A DNA stretch of 64,000 bases, taken from the NCBI RefSeq assembly GCF_900156055.1, contig NZ_FTMQ01000001.1, positions 744,001 to 808,000 on the forward strand, written 5' to 3'. Below are positions 52,710 through 60,544 of this stretch, piece by piece. The position numbers and the translations under genes are program-made. Position 1 is the first letter of the stretch, and each line of letters begins with the position of its first letter. This stretch comes from Rhizobium sp. RU33A. GTDB lineage: Bacteria; Pseudomonadota; Alphaproteobacteria; Rhizobiales; Rhizobiaceae. The notes under the pieces were generated by a model that had not been told where the DNA came from, searched no databases, and was given only the letters and a program-made list of their open reading frames with translations.

Positions 52710-52718
52710 GGGTGAGAA

Positions 52719-52732
52719 GCCTCTTGTGAGGC
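52719..52732 (+). terminator. short terminator-like hairpin
   Basis: GCCTC pairs with GAGGC across TTGT and is followed by GCTTT, ten bases after the stop of the secreted-protein gene. The 5-bp stem is short. Confidence 0.45.
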
Positions 52733-52820
52733 GCTTTGATAGCCTGGGAACGCGCCTACCGCCGACCCCGGCTTATTCACACCGCGCCGGCAAATCGGTC
52801 CGGGTAGCCGGTGGTCCGCT

Positions 52821-53327
52821 TCACCCTGATCGACGGTTCCAGAAATGCTGGGCAACCGCCAGGACAAGGCCAACCGCGACCGCCGGGACCAGATCATCCA
52901 GCATGACGCCCCAACCGGATGGCACCTGCTCGACATAGGCCATTGGCCAGGGTTTCAATCTGTCGAAGAACAGGAAGAGAGCCGCAAACGGCACCAGCAT
53001 CCGCCAGCCCGCTTGGCGGATCAGCGCGGCGCCGATCAGGAAGGCCGCCACTTCATCGATGACGATCCGGCGGTCATCCTTCACGCCGGTTGCCAGATCG
53101 ATCGCTGACGAGACGTAGACTCCGAGGGCGAAGATGAGCAAGGCAAACATCGGAACCACGAGCCTCGGCATCTTGATGGACACGACCAGCAGCGGCAAGA
53201 GCGCGAAGACTGCCAGCCCCGCTCGCAGCGGAACGACCAATCCTGTTCCGAACCAGGTGGCCATGAGCCACTGCCACATCGGAACCAGACCGACGCCTGG
53301 TGGTTCGAGAACGTAAAATTCGGTCAT
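52821..53327 (-). CDS. pgpA: phosphatidylglycerophosphatase A
   Basis: 168 aa from ATG 53327, with AGGAG upstream; an extension to 53396 looks unnatural. It has about four helices and the PgpA motifs DRRIVIDEVAAFLIG and FFDRLKPWPMAYVEQ, then GWGVMLDDLV. The enzyme removes phosphate from phosphatidylglycerophosphate in the inner membrane to give phosphatidylglycerol. It stands alone here, apart from other lipid genes. Confidence 0.85.
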   Translation of the reverse strand: MTEFYVLEPPGVGLVPMWQWLMATWFGTGLVVPLRAGLAVFALLPLLVVSIKMPRLVVPMFALLIFALGVYVSSAIDLATGVKDDRRIVIDEVAAFLIGAALIRQAGWRMLVPFAALFLFFDRLKPWPMAYVEQVPSGWGVMLDDLVPAVAVGLVLAVAQHFWNRRSG

Positions 53328-53545
53328 GGGCTCCTGAAAACATTTGTCTCGATGGGCGCTTGTTTCATGCGGAACGCAAGCGGCATATTCACCCACTTAT
53401 GGAGCCTTAAGCTGAAATTCGAGACGATCACGTGAAGTTTTTCTTCGCCCGCTCAGTCGCAGCCGTGAGGTGATCTCAGGATTGCCTGTGAACGCTTGCC
53501 GCCCTGCTCTTGATGGTGATCACAATACAGGGCCTACTCCGTTGC

Positions 53546-55180
53546 ATGCGATCTATAATTGCCGACACTGCCCAGAAAAATTCCAGAATTCTGATGCTTG
53601 CAGGCCTAGCCGTCGTGCTTGGCTTGGCTGGTTACCTGGTGTTGGCAGCCGAGAGGGAAGGCGAGTCTCTCGCGATGCCGGAGACGGGGACCGCAGCGCC
53701 GCTTGCGGCGAAAGGTGCAGCAGCATTTGCGGGCGGCGGCTTTGGCGGCATTTCGCAAACCTCCCTGGAAACCAATGCCGTGCCGTTCAAGCTTGTCGCA
53801 GCAGCGCTTGTCATGGACGAACAGTTGCGCGATCCGACGGCGCCGACTGATCTTACAACGCTGCAGCGGGTGATGCGGCGCTTTGGCTTCCTCTATCCGC
53901 AGAGCGTCGACGGCGCACCGGCTGAAATGCGCCTGCCCCTTGCCGAGAAACCACTGGGGATGACCCACGGCTTTATCGCGCCCATTGGCGGCGCGAGGGT
54001 CGAGGTTGCCAATCTTGGCTGTGCGGCGTGTCATGCCGGGGTTGCCTACTCGCCCGACGGGAAGCCGCAGCCGGACCGTGTCGTGCTGGGAATGCCCAAC
54101 ACATCACTAGATCTCGAAAGCTACACCCAGGCGATCTTCATCGCGCTCCGCCGCCATGTGAGCGACCCTGCCTTATTGTCAATGGTCGACACGCTGTTTC
54201 CGCCAATGGGCTGGCAGGAGCGCGCCTCGCTCCGCTGGATCGTTCTGCCGCTTGCGCGCGGCCGGCTGGCGACACTGGCAGATGCAACACGCGCGCTGGC
54301 GTTCCCAAACGGTCTTCCGGGGGCGACCAATGGCGTCGCCGCGCTCAAGTTCCAGATGGGAACGCCGCTTCTGGGGGGCGGGGCGGGAGATCGTGGGTTC
54401 GTCTCGATACCCGACCTCGGCTTGCGCCATCATCGCAGCCGCCTGCTTGTCGATGGGGCCTATGCCACCCCGTCGGGCAAGGCTGATCCGCACGAACTCG
54501 CCGTGATCACCAGTTTCTTCACCGTGCCGAGTATGGGGGTGACGCCAGAGATGGCCCGGCGGCATATTCCCGAGGCCGAGGCGATCTTCGCCTGGCTCGC
54601 CGACTATCGCCCGCAAGCCTATCCCGGTCCGATCGACCGGGTGGCGGCTGAGCAAGGTGCGGCGCTCTATGCCAGGGGCTGCGCATCGTGTCACGGCAGC
54701 TTCGATTGGAACGCTGGCGTGCCTCGGCTCGCCAGCTATCCCGACTGGATCGGCGACGTGGGGACCGATCTGCTGCGCGCGCAGGCTGTCGACTCCGAAC
54801 TTGCCGAGGCGATCCGCACATCGGCCTACGGCACGGCAATATCGGTGACGAACGGGCAAGGCTACGCGGCCCCACCACTTGCCGGGGTGTGGGCCTCTGC
54901 GCCCTATCTCCACAATGGCTCGGTCCCAAGCCTTGCCGCGCTGCTCGACTCGTCTCTGCGCCCGGAACGGTTCATGGTCGGCGGGCACGCGCTCGATTGG
55001 CAAAGCATGGGCCTGCGGCTGACCCCAGAGGGCGACTATCCGGCGGGCTACACGCCCTTCGCTGAACCGCAATGGGTCGACACAACGCAGCCTGGGCTGG
55101 GCAATAGCGGCCATGCCTATGGCAGCGATCTCACTCCGCAGGAGCGGCAGGCGCTGATCGCGTTCCTCAAGCTGCTTTAG
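53546..55180 (+). CDS. diheme c-type cytochrome (RoxA/CcP-like)
   Basis: About 544 aa. The start is uncertain: ATG 53546, ATG 53513 and TTG 53510 are in frame, none with a strong ribosome site. An N-terminal hydrophobic anchor (LMLAGLAVVLGLAGYLVL) is followed by two heme sites, CAACH and CASCH, about 220 residues apart. APYLHNGSVPSL near the end is shared with diheme peroxidases and rubber-oxygenase-type cytochromes, as is the GSDLTPQERQALIAFLK close. It should be periplasmic and redox-active. Its stop overlaps the stop of the convergent nitroreductase gene (55177-55180). Base composition matches the following operon better than the genes before it. Confidence 0.8.
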   Translation: MRSIIADTAQKNSRILMLAGLAVVLGLAGYLVLAAEREGESLAMPETGTAAPLAAKGAAAFAGGGFGGISQTSLETNAVPFKLVAAALVMDEQLRDPTAPTDLTTLQRVMRRFGFLYPQSVDGAPAEMRLPLAEKPLGMTHGFIAPIGGARVEVANLGCAACHAGVAYSPDGKPQPDRVVLGMPNTSLDLESYTQAIFIALRRHVSDPALLSMVDTLFPPMGWQERASLRWIVLPLARGRLATLADATRALAFPNGLPGATNGVAALKFQMGTPLLGGGAGDRGFVSIPDLGLRHHRSRLLVDGAYATPSGKADPHELAVITSFFTVPSMGVTPEMARRHIPEAEAIFAWLADYRPQAYPGPIDRVAAEQGAALYARGCASCHGSFDWNAGVPRLASYPDWIGDVGTDLLRAQAVDSELAEAIRTSAYGTAISVTNGQGYAAPPLAGVWASAPYLHNGSVPSLAALLDSSLRPERFMVGGHALDWQSMGLRLTPEGDYPAGYTPFAEPQWVDTTQPGLGNSGHAYGSDLTPQERQALIAFLKLL

Positions 55181-56154
55181 TCGAGCAATACTTCGGCAAG
55201 CGGCAGGCGGGCGCGGGGGAAGGGTGGACCGTCGCGTCTGCCGATCCGCAAAGCGCTGACCAGCCGGCGGTCGCCCCCAATCCCATGGGCGGCGCAAATG
55301 GCGCCCGCTGTCGCCGGGTCATCGGCAAGGGCGGCGAGGACATTGCCCCCCAAGCCGGTCGCATCGACCTCCAGCCACAGCCGGTAAAAAGCGCGTCCGC
55401 TGTCGAACGGGTGCTCATTTGCAGCACGGTGAAACAGCACGACGGCGGCCGCGTTGGTGAAGCCCTTGGCCTCGGCCAGCAAGACAGGTGCGATGCCAAG
55501 CGCTGCGAGCGGGCGAAACAGCGGCCCCAGTACAGTACCGGCGCCCCAAGCCTCAATACCCGAAAGCTGCATCGCCGCCGCATTCAGCCCGTCGCGTGCC
55601 CAATCGGGATGACGCGGGCTAAGACGCATCCAGTGCCGCAACTCGGCGCGGAAGCCGTCGCCGCGGATGATCGCATAGCTCGCCTGATCATATAGTGCGG
55701 CAGCGGCGGCGATGGCCACGGGATCGGAAACGACCACCCGATCTTCGCCAAGTAGTGCTTGTGCTGCGGCGAGGTCCTGCGGCGATGGCGGCAGGAAGGG
55801 CCCGCGCCACGATGCCCGTGCCTCCAGCACCGCCAGCAGCGGATCGGGCTCGGCCCCCGGAACGAAGGTCAGCCGCGCCACCGGCCTCAAGCCGCCCGCC
55901 GCCTCACCGTCGAGCCGCTCGACCCGCGTTGCAAGCCCAGCGGCCGAGGCAGCGATCGCCGCACCCTCTGCCGCCGCCCCAAGGCTGATCGCGGCATCAT
56001 TGCCTCGGGGATCACCGACTGATAGCCGCCGTGCCGTGTCTTCCAGCAAGATCAGCGCTTCGCCATCGAGCCGCCAGCGCGCGGGCTGGACATTATGGAC
56101 GCTCGGTGCGGCCATTGCCGCGGCGACGAGGGAGCGTAGTCCATCGGCGTTCAT
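55177..56154 (-). CDS. Acg-family FMN nitroreductase-like protein
   Basis: 325 aa from ATG 56154, which overlaps the stop of the preceding gene (ATGA). The Acg signature AAPSVHNVQPARWRL is near residues 17-31, and SASYAIIRGD-like and FYRLWLEVDATGLGGN segments fit the duplicated nitroreductase fold. Acg-type members may be inactive or sequester FMN; others reduce small organic substrates. It is the last of five tightly overlapping genes with an E1-like enzyme, so reduction or oxidation of a product made by the operon is a fair guess. Confidence 0.8.
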   Translation of the reverse strand: MNADGLRSLVAAAMAAPSVHNVQPARWRLDGEALILLEDTARRLSVGDPRGNDAAISLGAAAEGAAIAASAAGLATRVERLDGEAAGGLRPVARLTFVPGAEPDPLLAVLEARASWRGPFLPPSPQDLAAAQALLGEDRVVVSDPVAIAAAAALYDQASYAIIRGDGFRAELRHWMRLSPRHPDWARDGLNAAAMQLSGIEAWGAGTVLGPLFRPLAALGIAPVLLAEAKGFTNAAAVVLFHRAANEHPFDSGRAFYRLWLEVDATGLGGNVLAALADDPATAGAICAAHGIGGDRRLVSALRIGRRDGPPFPRARLPLAEVLLD

Positions 56155-57242
56155 GCGATATCCTTGCGGAACAGGTGCAGCTTGTGGAGCCATCGGCCGT
56201 TCATCTTTTCGACTTGCCTGCGGCTCGCCGGGTTCTCGTCGGCGATCCATGTTCCACCGACAGTCTCATAACCCGCAGCGCGCACCCGTGCGAGCGTCTC
56301 GGCCAGCATTGCGCTCATGATCCCTTGGCCGTGTGCCGCTCGGGCGACCGAATAGAAGATGATAACTGCGCGCTTCCGGTTCATCCGGTATCGCAGGAAG
56401 TGCCACGGCGTGGTCAGTCCGATCCGTGAACGTGTCGTCTTGAGGAAGCCGTTGAGGTCCGGGATGGCGATGATAACGCCCACCGGCACCCCGTCCCGCT
56501 TTAGAACCGAGGACAGGCGTGGATCGAGGATCGTGCTGAGCTCGCCCGCCTGGAACTGGAATTCCTCCGGTGTCAGGGGTACGAACATCGGATTGTTATC
56601 GAAACCGTCATTGAGCAGCAGCCGTGCTTCCTCCATGCGCTCGGGGAAGGTGCCCTTGCGGATCGGGGCAAACGTATAGCGCGCACGATCAAGCGCTGCA
56701 GACGGCGGGGGCGCGCGCGTAAGGTCGATCTCGAAGGTGGTCATGGGGAAGAAGGAGGCAAAGCCGTTCGCCTCAAGCAGCCGCGGCAGCCAGGGCGGGC
56801 CGACGATCATATCGGTGTACGCAGTCTCCTCGAACCCCGCGGTCATCACCCCGCATTGCTGCATGGCTGTCAGGTTGAAGTTGCCGACCAGCTCCGTCAT
56901 CCCCTGGTCGCGGGCGAAGCCTTCGGCGGCATTCAGCAGCATCCGGGCTGCCTCGGGGTCATCGGCACAATCGAAGAAGCCAAATTGTGCCCGTCGCAAG
57001 CCCCAGCGCTCGTTCGATTGGCGGTGCAGGTGGGCGATGATCCGGCCTACCGGCATTCCGACGCGGTGCACCGTCCAGAAGCGGAAGGCATTGCCTGCCT
57101 GCCATAGCGGGTTCTTCACCGGGTCGAGCATCCGCATCAAGTCCCCCCGCATCGGCGAGACATATCCGATGTGTGGCGGATAGGCGTTGAACGGGGCGTC
57201 GAAGAAGGCGTCGCGGTCGCCTTGGCGCAAGGTGAGGCTCAT
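56151..57242 (-). CDS. GNAT-superfamily protein (YghO-like, tandem acyltransferase folds)
   Basis: 363 aa. The first half (GMPVGRIIAHLHRQSNERWG, FFDCADDPEAARMLLNAAEGFARDQG) and second half (VGVIIAIPDLNGFL, YSVARAAHGQGIMSAMLAETLARVRAAGYETVGGTWIADENPASRR) both carry acyl-CoA-binding GNAT features; the GQGIM loop is the clearest. It resembles the YghO group of uncharacterised proteins. It is coupled by ATGA to the genes on both sides. Confidence 0.78.
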   Translation of the reverse strand: MSLTLRQGDRDAFFDAPFNAYPPHIGYVSPMRGDLMRMLDPVKNPLWQAGNAFRFWTVHRVGMPVGRIIAHLHRQSNERWGLRRAQFGFFDCADDPEAARMLLNAAEGFARDQGMTELVGNFNLTAMQQCGVMTAGFEETAYTDMIVGPPWLPRLLEANGFASFFPMTTFEIDLTRAPPPSAALDRARYTFAPIRKGTFPERMEEARLLLNDGFDNNPMFVPLTPEEFQFQAGELSTILDPRLSSVLKRDGVPVGVIIAIPDLNGFLKTTRSRIGLTTPWHFLRYRMNRKRAVIIFYSVARAAHGQGIMSAMLAETLARVRAAGYETVGGTWIADENPASRRQVEKMNGRWLHKLHLFRKDIA

Positions 57243-58378
57243 GGGGCACGCTCCAGCAGCCGAGCAACGATGGTGAGTTCCCGCGTCAGCCGCGCTTCGT
57301 CCAGAGCACCGCCCGAGATCGCGAGAAAACGCGGAGAAGGCGCTGGAGAAAGCCGAAGCAGATGGCTGGCGCCATAGCGGGCGAGCAACTCGCGCGCGGC
57401 GCCGGTCAAGGTCTCGCTCATCGGATCGCGCGCAGCCGTCACCACGGGTTTTGCGGCGAGCGCGGCCAGTAGGTCCGCTGGCAGATCGGAGAGCGCCTCG
57501 GCGGTCACCGTTACCGCATTTGCGAGCAGGGGGTGTGCTGCAAGAATTGCCGCTTCATCGGGCGCAGCTCGAGCGATGGGAGCCAGTATCCCCTCGCCGC
57601 GCACGGGTGTATCCGCGAAACGTTCAATGAGCAGCACCAGCGCCGCAGCCGCTCCTCCCGTGGCGGCAAGGGCGGGATAGAGCGCGGCAGGGGCGCCGGC
57701 GAAATACGCGGCCAGTGCGGCCAACACGCCGGCTCCCGCGACCAGCAGCACGTCACCCAGCAGCCCGAGCGGACGGCTCGCCACACCAGCAAGGCGAGAG
57801 CAGGCAAGGACAAACACAATGGCCGCAAAGGATCCGCCGCGGAACGGCAGATCCGGAAAGGCGAAGGCGAAATCGGTCGCCAGCAGAGGCAGTGCCAGCG
57901 CAAAGGCGAGCGCAAGCATATCCACCGCGTGCCGCTCAGCCAGCGATATCGAACCACGTTGCGCCCACAGATGCGTGAGAATCGCCACGACAACCGCTGC
58001 CTGAAACAAAGCAAGCGCGATCAGAGCGGGGCCGGCCCACACCAGTTGGAAGATGATCGCCAGCAGCGAGAATGCGCCCGCCCCAGACAGCGCCAACAAC
58101 TTGACCAGGCGTGGCGCATGGCGGCGCACCATTTCCTCGGCAAGGCGCAAGGTGACAAATGGCAGCCACGCTGCCACGAGCATCTTCGCCGCGACCAAAA
58201 CCGGCGAAGACAGCGCCGACCCCGCCAACCGCAAAGCGAGAAGGAGCACGATCATGGTCAGCAGGCGCGCAAGATGCGCTGCCACCCCACCACCGCGTGC
58301 AGCCGGCGCGACCCCCACGCGCGCCACCAGCGCGGCGGCGAGTCCAATAGCCGTTAATAGGGCGCCTATCGCTGTCAT
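57239..58378 (-). CDS. polytopic membrane protein of unknown function
   Basis: 379 aa from ATG 58378, which overlaps the ThiF-family stop by ATGA. A longer open frame to 58840 lies inside that gene and is discarded. About eight or nine Ala/Leu-rich helices fill residues 1-250, followed by a ~130-residue soluble tail that ends LLERAP. No transporter signature is recognisable. It may anchor the operon's enzymes or export their product. Ala and Leu content is very high, in keeping with the high GC of this segment. Confidence 0.7.
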   Translation of the reverse strand: MTAIGALLTAIGLAAALVARVGVAPAARGGGVAAHLARLLTMIVLLLALRLAGSALSSPVLVAAKMLVAAWLPFVTLRLAEEMVRRHAPRLVKLLALSGAGAFSLLAIIFQLVWAGPALIALALFQAAVVVAILTHLWAQRGSISLAERHAVDMLALAFALALPLLATDFAFAFPDLPFRGGSFAAIVFVLACSRLAGVASRPLGLLGDVLLVAGAGVLAALAAYFAGAPAALYPALAATGGAAAALVLLIERFADTPVRGEGILAPIARAAPDEAAILAAHPLLANAVTVTAEALSDLPADLLAALAAKPVVTAARDPMSETLTGAARELLARYGASHLLRLSPAPSPRFLAISGGALDEARLTRELTIVARLLERAP

Positions 58379-59259
58379 GCCAGGAGCTTTGCCATGAAAC
58401 GCCTCACCAGCACCCGTTTCGCAAAAGCAAGTGGCGGCAGCAGCGGCCGTTCGACCCGCTGGGCGTGGGGGTTGAAGAAATAGCCCCGGCAATCGGTGCC
58501 GCCGGACCTCCCGAGGATCTGCCGGATTGCCTCTTCCGCCATCAGAGTGCCGGCCATCGTTACCATGGTCGCAAAGCTGAAGCGCGAACGTTTGCCAGCC
58601 GCGACCTGGCCCGCGACGTCGAGATCGACATATTTGTGGCTTGATGAATGCACCAGCACATACTCGATCTCCTTCATCAGACATTCCACACCCATATCGC
58701 GGGTAATCGCCTGCCACGGCACGCCGACCGTGGGATAGCCAAGCCGCTCTTCCAGCCGTGGATCGTGCGGGCGCACGACGGTCACCGACGGCAGAGGTGA
58801 TGCATAGGCATCGATCAATGTGCGCCCGTGAGCGCGGCACTGGCGGTAGAATTCCGCGCCCGCCGCAGCATCATCGGTGCCGTTGATCGCGACATCAGCG
58901 CGGGGGAGTATATCCGGTAGCCGTTCGGTCCACTCGCGGCCCATCACTTCGATGTGCAGTTCGGGATTGATCTCGAGCGCCAGCCGTGCCGCCGCCTCAG
59001 CCTTCAGCGTGCCCATGGTGTCGGCCCGGGCAAACAGCTGGCGGTTCAGGTTCGACACCTCAAAGACGTCGAGATCGGCGATAACGAAGCGGCCGATGCC
59101 GGCGCGCACCAGCGCCATGAACGCAGCGCCCCCCATTCCGCCGACGCCTGGAATGAAGACGCAAGCGTCGCGCAGGCGCGCCTGCTCGGCCTCGTTCACG
59201 AAACCGCGGTTGCGGGTGGTCATCTCGGCATAGCTGAAGGAGGGCAGGACATTGTTCAT
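58375..59259 (-). CDS. ThiF/MoeB/HesA-family E1-like adenylyltransferase
   Basis: 294 aa from ATG 59259 (ATGA with the gene before it); an extension to 59304 is unnecessary. The nucleotide loop is FIPGVGGMGGAAFMALVRAGIG, then DLDVFEVSNLNRQLFA with the catalytic Arg/Gln pair, and AINGTDDAAAG. I see no C-x-x-C zinc pairs in the C-terminal half, so it may not be a standard MoeB. The enzyme should activate a carboxylate by adenylation. No ubiquitin-like protein with a Gly-Gly end is encoded nearby. E1-like proteins joined to nitroreductases are known (for example Rv1355c/MoeY of mycobacteria). Confidence 0.86.
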   Translation of the reverse strand: MNNVLPSFSYAEMTTRNRGFVNEAEQARLRDACVFIPGVGGMGGAAFMALVRAGIGRFVIADLDVFEVSNLNRQLFARADTMGTLKAEAAARLALEINPELHIEVMGREWTERLPDILPRADVAINGTDDAAAGAEFYRQCRAHGRTLIDAYASPLPSVTVVRPHDPRLEERLGYPTVGVPWQAITRDMGVECLMKEIEYVLVHSSSHKYVDLDVAGQVAAGKRSRFSFATMVTMAGTLMAEEAIRQILGRSGGTDCRGYFFNPHAQRVERPLLPPLAFAKRVLVRRFMAKLLA

Positions 59260-60197
59260 TTGAGCGGCCTGAGGCGGTTGTAAGGACGGGTCGGATCGAG
59301 CCACTGAATCAGTGGGACCAGCACTGCGCCGGCCAGCACCATAGCCGCCTGCACCGCCAATTGCGGCAAGGCGCTGCGTGGTACGCTGCGGGCAAGGAAA
59401 CGTTGACCCGCGGCAAGATCGATCTTGCCGATCTGGAGCACATCATCGCCGCGGCCATAGTCGAGCTCTCGCTCGCAAAAGGCGTTGTACTCCTCGCGCC
59501 GGTGCTTTGCAGCGACGGCAAAGGTCTTCTTCAAGTTGTCCGATCCGCCGGTATAGGCATTCAGGATGATCTGCCTGTCGGCATCATATCCCGCATCATC
59601 GCCCACTCCAAAGGCCTTGCGGTGCCGGTGCATGATCTGATGGGCGAGGTGACGGTGGGAAAAGGACTGTGGGGTGGCGCTTTGCGCCGGGAAGACCTCG
59701 CTGAAGGTTTCGGCCACCATGCCGACCACAGCAGGCACTTGTGTAACGCTGCTGACCCAGAGCGGGCGCAGGCCTTGCCGCAGGAACAGTGCGAAACAGG
59801 TGAGGCCATAGAGGATCCATGACAATCCGCCGCTGCGTTCGGCTGGATCGACCATGACCAGCCCCAGATGCAGCACAGTCTCGCTTACCCCACCGCGGAT
59901 CACATCGAGAAGCGGCATTGCGTTGAAGGCGACAGGCCGATCATCGGCAACGCGGATGACAAGCGTGATCACGCTATGATCCCAAGCCGCGCGATCCTCT
60001 GCGAACAGCCCATAATCGAGTATCTGCCCGCCAAGACAGGCGCGCAGGACCGTTTCGCAGTCTTGCTGGAGCCTGTCCAACTCGAGGGGAGTTAAGCTTG
60101 TTCCGGGGCGCTCGACGATCAACACGCGGTAGTCGCGTGACGGCTGAAACGAAAGCGACAGAGTTTTACCGGCAAGCGCACCAAGAAACTGAAGCAA
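59256..60197 (-). CDS. GNAT-like protein, first gene of the E1-like operon
   Basis: 313 aa. The start is a TTG with GAGAGGA six bases ahead. The middle (~70-170: DHSVITLVIRVADDRPVAFN, LHLGLVMVDPAERSGGLSWILYG) has the strand-helix pattern of an acetyltransferase, and the C-terminus has a hydrophobic segment (LAVQAAMVLAGAVLVPLI). It may be a membrane-attached acyltransferase. No close family is recognised. It is coupled by ATGA to the E1-like gene. Confidence 0.62.
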   Translation of the reverse strand: MLQFLGALAGKTLSLSFQPSRDYRVLIVERPGTSLTPLELDRLQQDCETVLRACLGGQILDYGLFAEDRAAWDHSVITLVIRVADDRPVAFNAMPLLDVIRGGVSETVLHLGLVMVDPAERSGGLSWILYGLTCFALFLRQGLRPLWVSSVTQVPAVVGMVAETFSEVFPAQSATPQSFSHRHLAHQIMHRHRKAFGVGDDAGYDADRQIILNAYTGGSDNLKKTFAVAAKHRREEYNAFCERELDYGRGDDVLQIGKIDLAAGQRFLARSVPRSALPQLAVQAAMVLAGAVLVPLIQWLDPTRPYNRLRPLK

Positions 60198-60544
60198 AGG
60201 TTCCTCTCACGTGAAATCGATCCGATCCGGTTTCACTGCATGCTCTATCAGGACTATGCAAGTTTCGGTACACCGAACTTGATTGGTCAGCCAATATGAC
60301 CGTAACATTCCGAGCACCGTGCCCCGTCTCCTTACTCTGGAAAGGGGCCTTTTGTGAGTTCGCGACCGCTGCCGGAGAGCAGAGGCTCTTCGTGGGGGCG
60401 AGGTTCAGACGGATCTCTGCGGTTTTTCCCGAAAAGCGTCCGTGCGCTGCCGCATGGAAAGTTCGGCGCAGCCGCCAGGGATCGGCCGGAGGTTTCTCAT
60501 CCGGACGTGATGTTCGCAAGGGAAGACAAAACTGGGCGGAGGCC
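60198..60544. other. intergenic region between E1-like operon and hybrid kinase
   Basis: 347 bases with no credible gene. It contains the presumed promoter of the minus-strand operon near 60230-60300 and a GCCCC/GGGGC inverted pair at about 60320-60347. The frames that cross it lack ribosome sites and natural composition. Confidence 0.5.

Noticed and set aside
58375-59259. Prokaryotic ubiquitin-like conjugation system
   Set aside because: An E1-like gene is present, but no ubiquitin-like protein with a Gly-Gly tail, no E2 and no JAB peptidase are encoded nearby.
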